Assembly (NCBI GenBank): GCA_012970285.1
Contig: JIBW01000002.1
Coordinates: 930,001 to 994,000, forward strand
Direction of reading: 5' to 3'
DNA from: Bacillaceae bacterium JMAK1
Lineage (GTDB): Bacteria; Bacillota; Bacilli; Bacillales; Marinococcaceae
DNA: 64,000 nt
Below are positions 1 through 7,626 of this stretch, one piece after another (position 1 is the first letter of the stretch; each line of letters begins with the position of its first letter). Position numbers and translations under genes: made by a program. The notes beneath the pieces are model-generated. The model had not been told where the DNA came from. It saw only the letters and a program-made list of their open reading frames with translations, and ran no database searches.

Positions 1-2978
1 TTCTTCAATTCGTCCGTCCACTGTAGTACGAGACGCTTGTGACTATAAATTGCAAATGAACGAATGTTCACGTCTTCTGCTTCAAGCGTAACCTTTACTG
101 CTTGCAACTCCTCTTGCTTTTGCGCAGCAGGATACGTTAATGTCGCTTTTCGCTTTTCACGGACTTCTTTAGGCAACTCAAAAAATTGCAGCCATTTTGT
201 TAAATGGTCGGCATGATCACCAAGACGATCATCAAGCTCTTTTTGAGCACGGTATTGGAGCTTCGGTTCCATACGCTCGTCAAAGTCTTGTAAAAACGAA
301 GCGATGCCCTCTTCATTATTGCTTTTTCTCGCTTGTTTACTTGAGATGGAAGCGACGATTGAGTCATGATGTTCATTCGTTTTTAGCTGCTCGACGACGT
401 GAGCTTCAACAGCTTCTCTTTCAGCTTCGTCGTGTGCAAGGTCGCTTGCATTAATGAGTACATAATCCGGTGACTGAATTTGTTTAATCTTTTCCATGAA
501 CTTAGCATCAGCATCTGAGTAAGCATGGTGATAGTACATTAAATATAAGAACGCATCTGCCTTGGCAATTTCATTCATTGCAAGTTGGGTATGTCGTTCA
601 TGAACACTTTGTACTCCTGGAGTATCAATGAGTTCAAAGCCAGCATCGGTCCACGTTGAATTGTAATACACGTGTGAATAATCAATAAGACATGCTTCTG
701 ATTCATCTACCGCCATTTCCTGCCAATCGCTAAGCGATAGCTGAAGCGCACTTCCAGGTTCAAGATGGTCTTTTTTCACACCCATTTGTAGGGCTCGTAA
801 ATACTCAACCCATTGCTTTTCAGCGAGCGTATCGGTTTTGTGAATCGAGAGACCTTCCGCTTTCTTTAACGATTCAAGCGTATGTGTCATCCCACACAAA
901 TACGCGACATGCTCTACCTCTTCTTCTAATTCTTTTCGTGATTTCAGTTGTACGGTTACCGTTTCATGTGGAAGCTCTATTGTTGGTGCTTTCACGACGG
1001 TAAGTGATGCGGTCGTTGGATGCGGTGAACTTGGCATTAAGTCTGCTTGCAATAATGCATTTAAAAACGTGGATTTCCCTGCACTAAATGCACCCGCAAC
1101 GACAACAGAGTACGTACGGTCTGAAAAAGCATCTAAATGTTCAATTAGCGCTTTGCGGTTCTCACGCTCCACCTCTTCGTCGCGATAGACCACTAGCGTT
1201 TCTTTGATCGATTCGTAATCGCTTTGGTTACGAACCGTATAAATAGGATCTGTCACGTTGTCTGTAGCTTGTTCTTCTGTCGCTTCTGCTTTTTTTAAAG
1301 GAGTGGCTTCAGTAACTTGAATATCTTCACTAACGCCTGCTAATCCCGTTGTTTTTTGGAACAAGAGCTGAATCTGTTCTTCAAAGTCGCTCGTATCCTC
1401 AAGTGTTACCGCTTTTTCTTCAACGACTTCTAGTTTTTCTTTTACTTGAAGCTTTTGTTGTTCGAAATTTGCTTCAATCTGTTCAAGCTCTTCATAGCTT
1501 GCGAGTTCCTTTTCAATCGATTCGATTGCTCGCTCTTTACGTTCTTCAAACTGATCAAGTAACGCCTCATACACCGCTTCTGTGTCACGTTTTACCGTCG
1601 TTAAGATGCTCTGATTTAGCTGTTTTGCCAACTGGTATACGTATTGGTCATTCTTCTCACCAGAACTAATAAAGTTTTCGTACCACGAAGAATCACTTGG
1701 CAGCTCCATTTTTTCAAAGCGGTCCATTGCGATTTGTTGCACATTGTCAGGCAGACGCTCTTTTTTTATTCGTTGCATAAGATAGAGGCGGATTTCGGCT
1801 TCAAAACGATCCTTTACGAGTTCATAGTACGCCATGAAATGCTCATCTTGAAGTTCTTTCTTTTTCTTTTTCGATCCGAAAAAGCCAACTTTAAATGATG
1901 GGTCCAACACACGTAACCATTCTTTCATTCGCTCTGTCACATCATGCGGGAACAGGTTCGTTTGTTTATAGAAGACGGCAAAAAATTGCTTAACGTTGTC
2001 CAACTCTTTTTGTAGCTTGCCTTCAACTTCTGCGCGTTCTTTTTGTAAATGGTTGTAGCGCTTTTGATTTTCTTCACTATAACCCGCTCGTTCCATTTCT
2101 TTTGCGATGTCGTCAACTAGTTCACTGCGATCTTGAAACAGTCGATCACGCAAAGATTCTACGGCACTTTCAAGCATACGTTTTTGAGATTGATCAATGA
2201 GCGCTTCACTATGAAACAACCACGAACGAGTTTCATTGATAAATGATTCTAACTCGTTGTACGGGTGGTCCTTTGCTCTCGCACTTGTCGTGAACACTTT
2301 AACTGGCTTTATGCCATAGCGTTGAAGCATGTCGAGCAGCCCGTGTTTAAAAATTGAAAACGAGAGCTCATCGTCGTTATGCTTATCGATCTGATTGACA
2401 ACGATGACAAACGGCTTGTTTTCACGTTGCAACTGCTTCAAAAATTGTAAATTCGTTTGTGAACGGACGTGATTGTAATCGGTCACATAAATAATTGCAT
2501 CGGTCGTTAACAGCTGGTTCGCTGTATAACGACCGTGTGTTGGATCGGTTGAATCCATCCCTGGTGTATCTGCCAAGGTCACCTTCCGTTTTAAAAACGG
2601 TAAAGGTAAGGTGAGAACAATTTCTTTCACACCATCTCCATCAAGAGCCAATTGCTGAAGTTTTTCCCACGGAATATGACCTTGAAACTGTTCTTCTTGA
2701 CCGTTGTTTTTGATCGCTCGAATTGCGGTTTCTTCCCCGCCTTGAATCGTCATAATGTTAGCAGTCGTAGGAACTGGACTAGACGGCAAAAGGTTTGCGC
2801 CGAGCAATTGGTTTATGAGCGTTGATTTCCCTGCAGAAAAGTGCCCACAAATCGCAACAGAAAAAACATCTTCACCTTTGAGCTTGTTCTCTAGCTGCTG
2901 AAGACGCCATGACTCTTGCTCACCAAAAGGTAAAGACTGCTTTAATTCATCGAGCTTGTTTAGTTCGGCTGTCATCAT
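1..2978 (-). CDS. dynA: Dynamin-like GTPase DynA (tandem fusion), 3' end cut by window edge
   Basis: Bacterial dynamin that tethers and fuses membranes and helps the cell tolerate membrane damage, acting at the inner face of the plasma membrane. The frame is open from an ATG at 2978 (GGAGGA six bases upstream) to position 1, about 992 codons, so the C-terminus is missing. Two GTPase units are visible: P-loop GHFSAGKS near residue 45 with DTPGMDS further on, and a second P-loop GAFSAGKS near residue 630 with DTPGVQS. This head-to-tail duplication is characteristic of B. subtilis DynA (YpbR, about 1190 residues). Long charged helical stretches separate the units. The start overlaps the nth stop codon (ATGATGA arrangement), suggesting translational coupling. 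Identification is firm; only the end is unknown. Confidence 0.92.
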   Translation of the reverse strand, partial: MMTAELNKLDELKQSLPFGEQESWRLQQLENKLKGEDVFSVAICGHFSAGKSTLINQLLGANLLPSSPVPTTANIMTIQGGEETAIRAIKNNGQEEQFQGHIPWEKLQQLALDGDGVKEIVLTLPLPFLKRKVTLADTPGMDSTDPTHGRYTANQLLTTDAIIYVTDYNHVRSQTNLQFLKQLQRENKPFVIVVNQIDKHNDDELSFSIFKHGLLDMLQRYGIKPVKVFTTSARAKDHPYNELESFINETRSWLFHSEALIDQSQKRMLESAVESLRDRLFQDRSELVDDIAKEMERAGYSEENQKRYNHLQKERAEVEGKLQKELDNVKQFFAVFYKQTNLFPHDVTERMKEWLRVLDPSFKVGFFGSKKKKKELQDEHFMAYYELVKDRFEAEIRLYLMQRIKKERLPDNVQQIAMDRFEKMELPSDSSWYENFISSGEKNDQYVYQLAKQLNQSILTTVKRDTEAVYEALLDQFEERKERAIESIEKELASYEELEQIEANFEQQKLQVKEKLEVVEEKAVTLEDTSDFEEQIQLLFQKTTGLAGVSEDIQVTEATPLKKAEATEEQATDNVTDPIYTVRNQSDYESIKETLVVYRDEEVERENRKALIEHLDAFSDRTYSVVVAGAFSAGKSTFLNALLQADLMPSSPHPTTASLTVVKAPTIELPHETVTVQLKSRKELEEEVEHVAYLCGMTHTLESLKKAEGLSIHKTDTLAEKQWVEYLRALQMGVKKDHLEPGSALQLSLSDWQEMAVDESEACLIDYSHVYYNSTWTDAGFELIDTPGVQSVHERHTQLAMNEIAKADAFLYLMYYHHAYSDADAKFMEKIKQIQSPDYVLINASDLAHDEAEREAVEAHVVEQLKTNEHHDSIVASISSKQARKSNNEEGIASFLQDFDERMEPKLQYRAQKELDDRLGDHADHLTKWLQFFELPKEVREKRKATLTYPAAQKQEELQAVKVTLEAEDVNIRSFAIYSHKRLVLQWTDELK

Positions 2979-3628
2979 CGTTGTTCCTCCGGCACGCGTT
3001 TTTTTCCTTCACGACAAATGTCTAATAGTGGACATGATTCGCATTGAGGGTTTCTTGCTTTACAAAAGTATCGACCAAAAAAGATCAATTGATGGTGAGC
3101 TTGTGACCAACGATCTTCTGGAAGCTTTACCATAAGTGTTTTCTCTACTTCTAGTACAGAGTCTTTCCACCGACAAATACCAAGTCGCTTTGACACTCTC
3201 TCAACGTGGGTGTCGACCGCAATTGCAGGTAAATCAAAGGCTACAGAAGCGACAACATTTGCCGTCTTACGCCCAACGCCTGCAAGCTTCATCAATTCAT
3301 CTCGGTCTTTTGGAACTTCGCCACCATAATGAATGAGTAACGAGTCACTCATCTTTCGTAAGTTTTTCGCTTTGTTACGAAACAGACCAATTCGACGAAT
3401 GTCTTCCTCCACTTCTTCTTGCGTGGCATTGACGTAGTCGTCAGGTTGTTTGTATTTCTCAAACAAGCCTGGCGTCACTTTATTGACGAGCGCATCGGTA
3501 CACTGTGCGGACAAAATGACCGCCACTAACAGTTCAAATGCATTGCTATGGGTTAATTCGCATTCTGCTTCTGGATACATGTGTGCGATCGTATCGAGCG
3601 CATGCGTCGTTTGTTTTTTGCTAAGCAT
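2975..3628 (-). CDS. nth: Endonuclease III (DNA glycosylase/AP lyase)
   Basis: Removes oxidised pyrimidines and cleaves abasic sites in base-excision repair. The 217-residue protein has the helix-hairpin-helix LAGVGRKTANVV with the catalytic Lys, the catalytic Asp in VDTHV, and a C-terminal [4Fe-4S] cluster motif C-x6-C-x2-C-x5-C starting at CKARNPQC. Length fits the family. The ATG at 3628 follows AGAGGT. It lies 23 bases after dnaD and overlaps the dynA start by four bases, so dnaD-nth-dynA look co-transcribed. B. subtilis has dnaD-nth as well, but there the next genes are ypoC and ponA rather than dynA. Confidence 0.96.
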   Translation of the reverse strand: MLSKKQTTHALDTIAHMYPEAECELTHSNAFELLVAVILSAQCTDALVNKVTPGLFEKYKQPDDYVNATQEEVEEDIRRIGLFRNKAKNLRKMSDSLLIHYGGEVPKDRDELMKLAGVGRKTANVVASVAFDLPAIAVDTHVERVSKRLGICRWKDSVLEVEKTLMVKLPEDRWSQAHHQLIFFGRYFCKARNPQCESCPLLDICREGKKRVPEEQR

Positions 3629-3651
3629 GATTGTCTTACCTCTTCTATTGT

Positions 3652-4350
3652 TTAATCCGATTCAAGCCAGTTGTAATTCGGATATGGCTCTCGATTTTGT
3701 TTGCCAGCACCTGTTAATTCAGGTTTTCGTTGATTTTTACGGAAGTTCATACTTTCTTGAAGCGCGGCTTCCGGTGTTGTGATGCCCTTCTTTTGCCATT
3801 CAAATAGAATGCGATCAATGTAACGTAAATTCAACTTCCCAGAAATAACCGCTTCTTTAAGAGCTGCTTTGATCAGCTCGTATGAATACTTGTCTTTATC
3901 AATCCACAAACCAAGAGTTTCAATTTCCATCGGTGATAACGGTCTACCGAATTCATTTTCAAAAAGTGAGTACAACTCACCACCAAACGAGTCACTCGTC
4001 TGTTCCTCTTTTTGTTCAGCTTCTAAATAAAGAATAATTTTTTCATAGAAAGGACGTAAACTATATGATTCATAGACGATTCCATGATCTTGTCGTTGCT
4101 CGATCGAAAGGACCCCTCGTTGCATCAATCGTTTTAACCCATCTTGGCAACTGTCAATTGTTAGTGACATTTTACGAGCAAGTTGCTCTGGCGTCGGAAA
4201 ATGTTGGCCTTTGGAAATCTCACGGTGTAAATGCAAAAGTAACATCATATCACGCTCATGTATGCCAAGCGCATCATAGTAATCTAGAAATACAACCGGG
4301 ATGGAGATGTGCCCTTCTTCTAACAAGTCGATGATTCGATTCTTATCCAT
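3652..4350 (-). CDS. dnaD: Primosomal replication protein DnaD
   Basis: Remodels DNA and loads the helicase during replication initiation and restart, together with DnaA, DnaB and DnaI. The 232-residue protein has an N-terminal winged-helix region (residues about 1-100) and a C-terminal DnaD/DnaB2 domain (about 120-200, including FGRPLSPMEIETLGLWID) followed by a polar tail with the family-typical YPNYNWLE end. I use the ATG at 4350, preceded by GAGGTG, instead of the in-frame ATG at 4368, which lies within the ribosome binding region. The gene follows asnS after a terminator-like hairpin only 35 bases upstream, with no room for a separate promoter. Confidence 0.95.
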   Translation of the reverse strand: MDKNRIIDLLEEGHISIPVVFLDYYDALGIHERDMMLLLHLHREISKGQHFPTPEQLARKMSLTIDSCQDGLKRLMQRGVLSIEQRQDHGIVYESYSLRPFYEKIILYLEAEQKEEQTSDSFGGELYSLFENEFGRPLSPMEIETLGLWIDKDKYSYELIKAALKEAVISGKLNLRYIDRILFEWQKKGITTPEAALQESMNFRKNQRKPELTGAGKQNREPYPNYNWLESD

Positions 4351-4384
4351 CCGTTTCACCTCAATCATTGTTTTGCTGTAAAAA

Positions 4385-4416
4385 ACCCATCTCCAACATG
4401 ACGTGAGGAGATGGGT
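4385..4416 (-). terminator. Intrinsic terminator after asnS
   Basis: Perfect 10-bp stem ACCCATCTCC / GGAGATGGGT around a 12-base loop, followed on the minus strand by six T. It sits 9 bases past the asnS stop and 35 bases before the dnaD start, so dnaD transcription must read through or begin inside asnS. Confidence 0.85.
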
Positions 4417-4424
4417 ACACCCTC

Positions 4425-5714
4425 TTATGGATATAAACGATTCAACAGACGTGGGAATGGGATCGTTTCACGGACGTGCTCAGTTCCTGACAACCAAGCA
4501 ACGGTACGCTCTAGGCCGAGTCCAAATCCTGAATGTGGAACACTACCGTATTCACGAAGTTGCAAATACCAGCGGTACGCATCATCGGATAAGTCGTGTT
4601 CTTTAAATCGTTCTTCCATAAGCGAATAGTCGTCAATTCTCTGGCTTCCCCCGATAATTTCACCATAACCTTCTGGTGCAATTAAATCCGCACAAAGGAC
4701 GAGGTCTTCGTTTTCTGGGTCTGGCTTCATATAAAACGCCTTAATGTCTTTTGGCCAATGTGTAATAAATACAGGTGTATCAAATTGATTGGCTAGTTCT
4801 GTTTCATGCGGAGCACCTAAATCTTCGCCCCACTGAATCTCGTAGTCCTTCTCTTGCAAGCGTTCAAGGGCTTCTTTGTACGTGATTCTAGCAAACGGTG
4901 CTTTAATCTTCTCAAGTTGTTCAGTGTCACGTCCGAGCACCTTTAACTCTGCTTTCGCTTCGTTTAATACCGCTTGAGCTAGATACGACACATATTCTTC
5001 TTGGATTTCTAAGCTTTCTTCATGATCAACAAACGCCATTTCCGGCTCAATCATCCAAAACTCAATAAGGTGACGTCTCGTTTTTGATTTTTCGGCACGG
5101 AACGTTGGTCCAAAAGAGTACACACGTTGGAATGCCATCGCTGCAGCTTCCATATACAATTGACCTGATTGGGAAAGAAATGCATCTTCATCAAAGTATT
5201 TCGTATGGAAAAGCTCAGTCGTTCCTTCAGCTGAATTTGCCGTTAAAATAGGCGGGTCTACTTTCGTAAAGCCACGTTCATGATAGAATCGGTACGTTGC
5301 ATTAATGATCACATCACGAATGCGCAGAACAGCATGTTGTTTACTTGAACGGATCCACAAATGACGGTGGTCCATGAGAAATTCTGTTCCGTGTTCTTTC
5401 GGTGTAATCGGATAGTCTTCAGCATGTTGAATCACTTCTACATTCTTTACCGTTAACTCGTAACCAGAAGGTGCACGGTCATCGGCTTGCACAACCCCTG
5501 TTACGTACAACGAGCTTTCTTGACCTAACCCTTTAACTTGTTGAAATAACTCTTCTCCTACTTCTGCTTTCACGACAACGCCTTGAATAAAGCCTGTCCC
5601 ATCGCGTAGCTGCATAAAAGCAATCTTACCGCTTGAGCGTTTATTCGCTAGCCAGCAACCGATGGTCACTTCTTCGCCAGCATGGTTTCCAATCGTATGA
5701 ATGGTCGGTTTCAA
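4425..5714 (-). CDS. asnS: Asparaginyl-tRNA synthetase
   Basis: Charges tRNA-Asn with asparagine in the cytoplasm. The 429-residue protein (430 in B. subtilis) has an N-terminal OB-fold anticodon-binding domain (residues about 15-105) and a class IIb catalytic domain with motif 2 [11 protein letters not shown] and motif 3 [12 protein letters not shown]. The start is a TTG at 5714 with AAGGGAG ten bases upstream; the protein reads MKPTIHT, matching the usual N-terminus. No T-box leader is visible in the 91 bases upstream. In B. subtilis aspB precedes asnS; here ypmB is directly upstream and aspB is absent from the locus. Confidence 0.96.
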   Translation of the reverse strand: MKPTIHTIGNHAGEEVTIGCWLANKRSSGKIAFMQLRDGTGFIQGVVVKAEVGEELFQQVKGLGQESSLYVTGVVQADDRAPSGYELTVKNVEVIQHAEDYPITPKEHGTEFLMDHRHLWIRSSKQHAVLRIRDVIINATYRFYHERGFTKVDPPILTANSAEGTTELFHTKYFDEDAFLSQSGQLYMEAAAMAFQRVYSFGPTFRAEKSKTRRHLIEFWMIEPEMAFVDHEESLEIQEEYVSYLAQAVLNEAKAELKVLGRDTEQLEKIKAPFARITYKEALERLQEKDYEIQWGEDLGAPHETELANQFDTPVFITHWPKDIKAFYMKPDPENEDLVLCADLIAPEGYGEIIGGSQRIDDYSLMEERFKEHDLSDDAYRWYLQLREYGSVPHSGFGLGLERTVAWLSGTEHVRETIPFPRLLNRLYP

Positions 5715-5805
5715 TTCTAGGTAACTCCCTTCAAACTTCCTGCATGTCTTACTTATCTAGTTTACGAAAGTGCCACGTGAACTTCAAGCTCTAAACGAAG
5801 ATCGA

Positions 5806-6282
5806 TCACGGCAAACGATAAACATACGAGGTTTCACCTGAATAGGCATCAACAACATGGTACACGTGAGCGCCTGTTTCGTCTTCGTAAATCACTTCGA
5901 ATATCGGTGTTTCAGCTTCAAGACCGAGTGCTACCCGTCGAAGTGACGATGCTTCATCAGCCCCTGCCATTGCACTGTTGATTGCTTCCTCTTCTGTAAT
6001 CACCGATTCTGTTGCGATCACATCAAAACGTGCTAGCTCATCATTAAAGAACCAATACTCCTCTTGTTCATCAACCATAACGGTAGCAACTGTGATCACG
6101 TCGTCTCCTCGATAATGGTACCAATTCCCTACACTTGTTACGCCTTCTTCTCGGAGGATTTGTCCACCGAGTCGCTCTTCAACATCTGTGTGCTCAGCAT
6201 ACGCCGATTGATACAACCAGACGAGAAGACTGGTGATTACAATGCCAATGATAAAGATCCCAATGGCAATCCACTTCTTCAT
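5806..6282 (-). CDS. ypmB: YpmB-like membrane-anchored PepSY-type protein
   Basis: Function unknown. The 158-residue protein begins with a short basic stretch and one membrane segment (MKKWIAIGIFIIGIVITSLLVWLY), then an extracytoplasmic domain with two PepSY-like repeats ending in the typical GETSYVY. Position between asnS and dinG matches ypmB of B. subtilis. I chose the ATG at 6282, nine bases after GGGAGGA, instead of the upstream ATG at 6300. It lies 14 bases after the deaminase gene and probably shares its transcript. Confidence 0.8.
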   Translation of the reverse strand: MKKWIAIGIFIIGIVITSLLVWLYQSAYAEHTDVEERLGGQILREEGVTSVGNWYHYRGDDVITVATVMVDEQEEYWFFNDELARFDVIATESVITEEEAINSAMAGADEASSLRRVALGLEAETPIFEVIYEDETGAHVYHVVDAYSGETSYVYRLP

Positions 6283-6296
6283 AAAAATCCTCCCAA

Positions 6297-7613
6297 TCAC
6301 TCATGTATTCCTAAAAGCTCCTGTTGGGCACGATTTGCTTCATACAATAACTTTTCTTCATCCAGCGTTACGATCACTCGGTTTTGCATAACTGCTTGTC
6401 CATTCACATACACGTCGGTTACGTCGGTTTTGTTCGCTGCATAAACGACGGTTCCAACTCGATGGCGGTACGGCTGAAGGTGCGGGGTATTTGCGTCTAG
6501 CAAAATGAAGTCTGCATCATAGCCTTCTTTAATTAACCCGCTCTTATGAAAGCCGATGCTTTTGCTCCCATTCACAGTCGCCATTTTAAATGCATCATCT
6601 GCAGTAATTGCATCTGCTCGATTTGATGTTCCTTTATGAAGCATCGCTGCTTGTCGCATTTCAGTAAATACATCAAGTGTATTGTTCGACGCTGCACTGT
6701 CAGTACCTAAACTGACGACAATCTCTTTGTCTACCATTTTTTCAACCGGTGCAATCCCTGAACCGAGCTTCAAGTTGCTTTGTGGATTGTGTGATACGCT
6801 CACGTTTGCCTCTCGCATTTGTTCAAGTTCGTCATCGCTAACATGAACAGAATGGACGAGCAATGAGCCTTGTCCGATAATTTCTTCACCGAGCAAGTGT
6901 TCAACTGGGCGTTTTCCAAATTGCTGAACGTGCTCCTCAACTTCTTTTGCCGTTTCTGCAATATGAATTTGGACATCTAGTTGATCGTTTTTGGCAACGT
7001 CTCGAACACGATGTAAAAACGAAAGGGAGTTCGTGTAAGGCGCATGTGGGAACAGCGCACCCCGAAGTCGACCCGATGAATCGTTATTCATTGCCTTCGC
7101 AAATTCAGACGCTTGCTGTAATTTCTGTTCATTTTCTTGCTCATTACTAAAGGCGGTAATCATCCCACGTGTAAGCTGTGCTTTTAAACCACTTGATACC
7201 GCTAGTTCGTGTGCATCGTCTCTTCCTAGATGATACATATCAGAAAAAGCAGTTGTGCCTGAACGAATGCTTTCTACTAACGATAATCCAATCCCTGCAC
7301 GAGCCATTTCTCTCGTCATTTTCCCTTCTAGCGGCCAAATGACTTCTTTTAACCAACGGTCGAGCGGAAGATCATCACTCACTCCTCGCAAAATCGACAT
7401 TGGCATATGCATGTGCGTATTGACGAGGCCAGGCATAAGCAACTTGCCTTCATGATCATACACGATGTCCTGATCTTCAAGAGATGATTTCGGTACAAAA
7501 GGCTCGTCACTCACTTCAGTGATTGTTCCATTGCTGATTTTAATATGCCCACGCGTAATTGTCTGTTCATGATCAAGAATGGCGACGTTATTCATAATGG
7601 TTCGTGGCTGCAT
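6297..7613 (-). CDS. mtaD: Amidohydrolase, 5'-methylthioadenosine/S-adenosylhomocysteine deaminase family
   Basis: Metal-dependent deaminase expected to convert S-adenosylhomocysteine or methylthioadenosine to the inosyl derivatives; substrate is by family only. The 438-residue protein shows HMHMP (two metal-binding His) near residue 65, a further metal His in HIAE, HSVH, and the metal-binding Asp in LGTDSAASNNTLDV. I use the ATG at 7613 behind GGAGAGG; the open frame extends to 7724, but that part overlaps the end of dinG and is unlike the family. B. subtilis has ypmA at this position, so this is a local replacement or insertion. It is close to the gene ends on both sides (dinG, ypmB), consistent with one operon. 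Confidence 0.85.
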   Translation of the reverse strand: MQPRTIMNNVAILDHEQTITRGHIKISNGTITEVSDEPFVPKSSLEDQDIVYDHEGKLLMPGLVNTHMHMPMSILRGVSDDLPLDRWLKEVIWPLEGKMTREMARAGIGLSLVESIRSGTTAFSDMYHLGRDDAHELAVSSGLKAQLTRGMITAFSNEQENEQKLQQASEFAKAMNNDSSGRLRGALFPHAPYTNSLSFLHRVRDVAKNDQLDVQIHIAETAKEVEEHVQQFGKRPVEHLLGEEIIGQGSLLVHSVHVSDDELEQMREANVSVSHNPQSNLKLGSGIAPVEKMVDKEIVVSLGTDSAASNNTLDVFTEMRQAAMLHKGTSNRADAITADDAFKMATVNGSKSIGFHKSGLIKEGYDADFILLDANTPHLQPYRHRVGTVVYAANKTDVTDVYVNGQAVMQNRVIVTLDEEKLLYEANRAQQELLGIHE

Positions 7614-7626
7614 ACGAGTCCTCTCC

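Noticed and set aside
5715-5805. T-box leader before asnS
   Set aside because: Gap is only 91 bases, with no T-box sequence or terminator.
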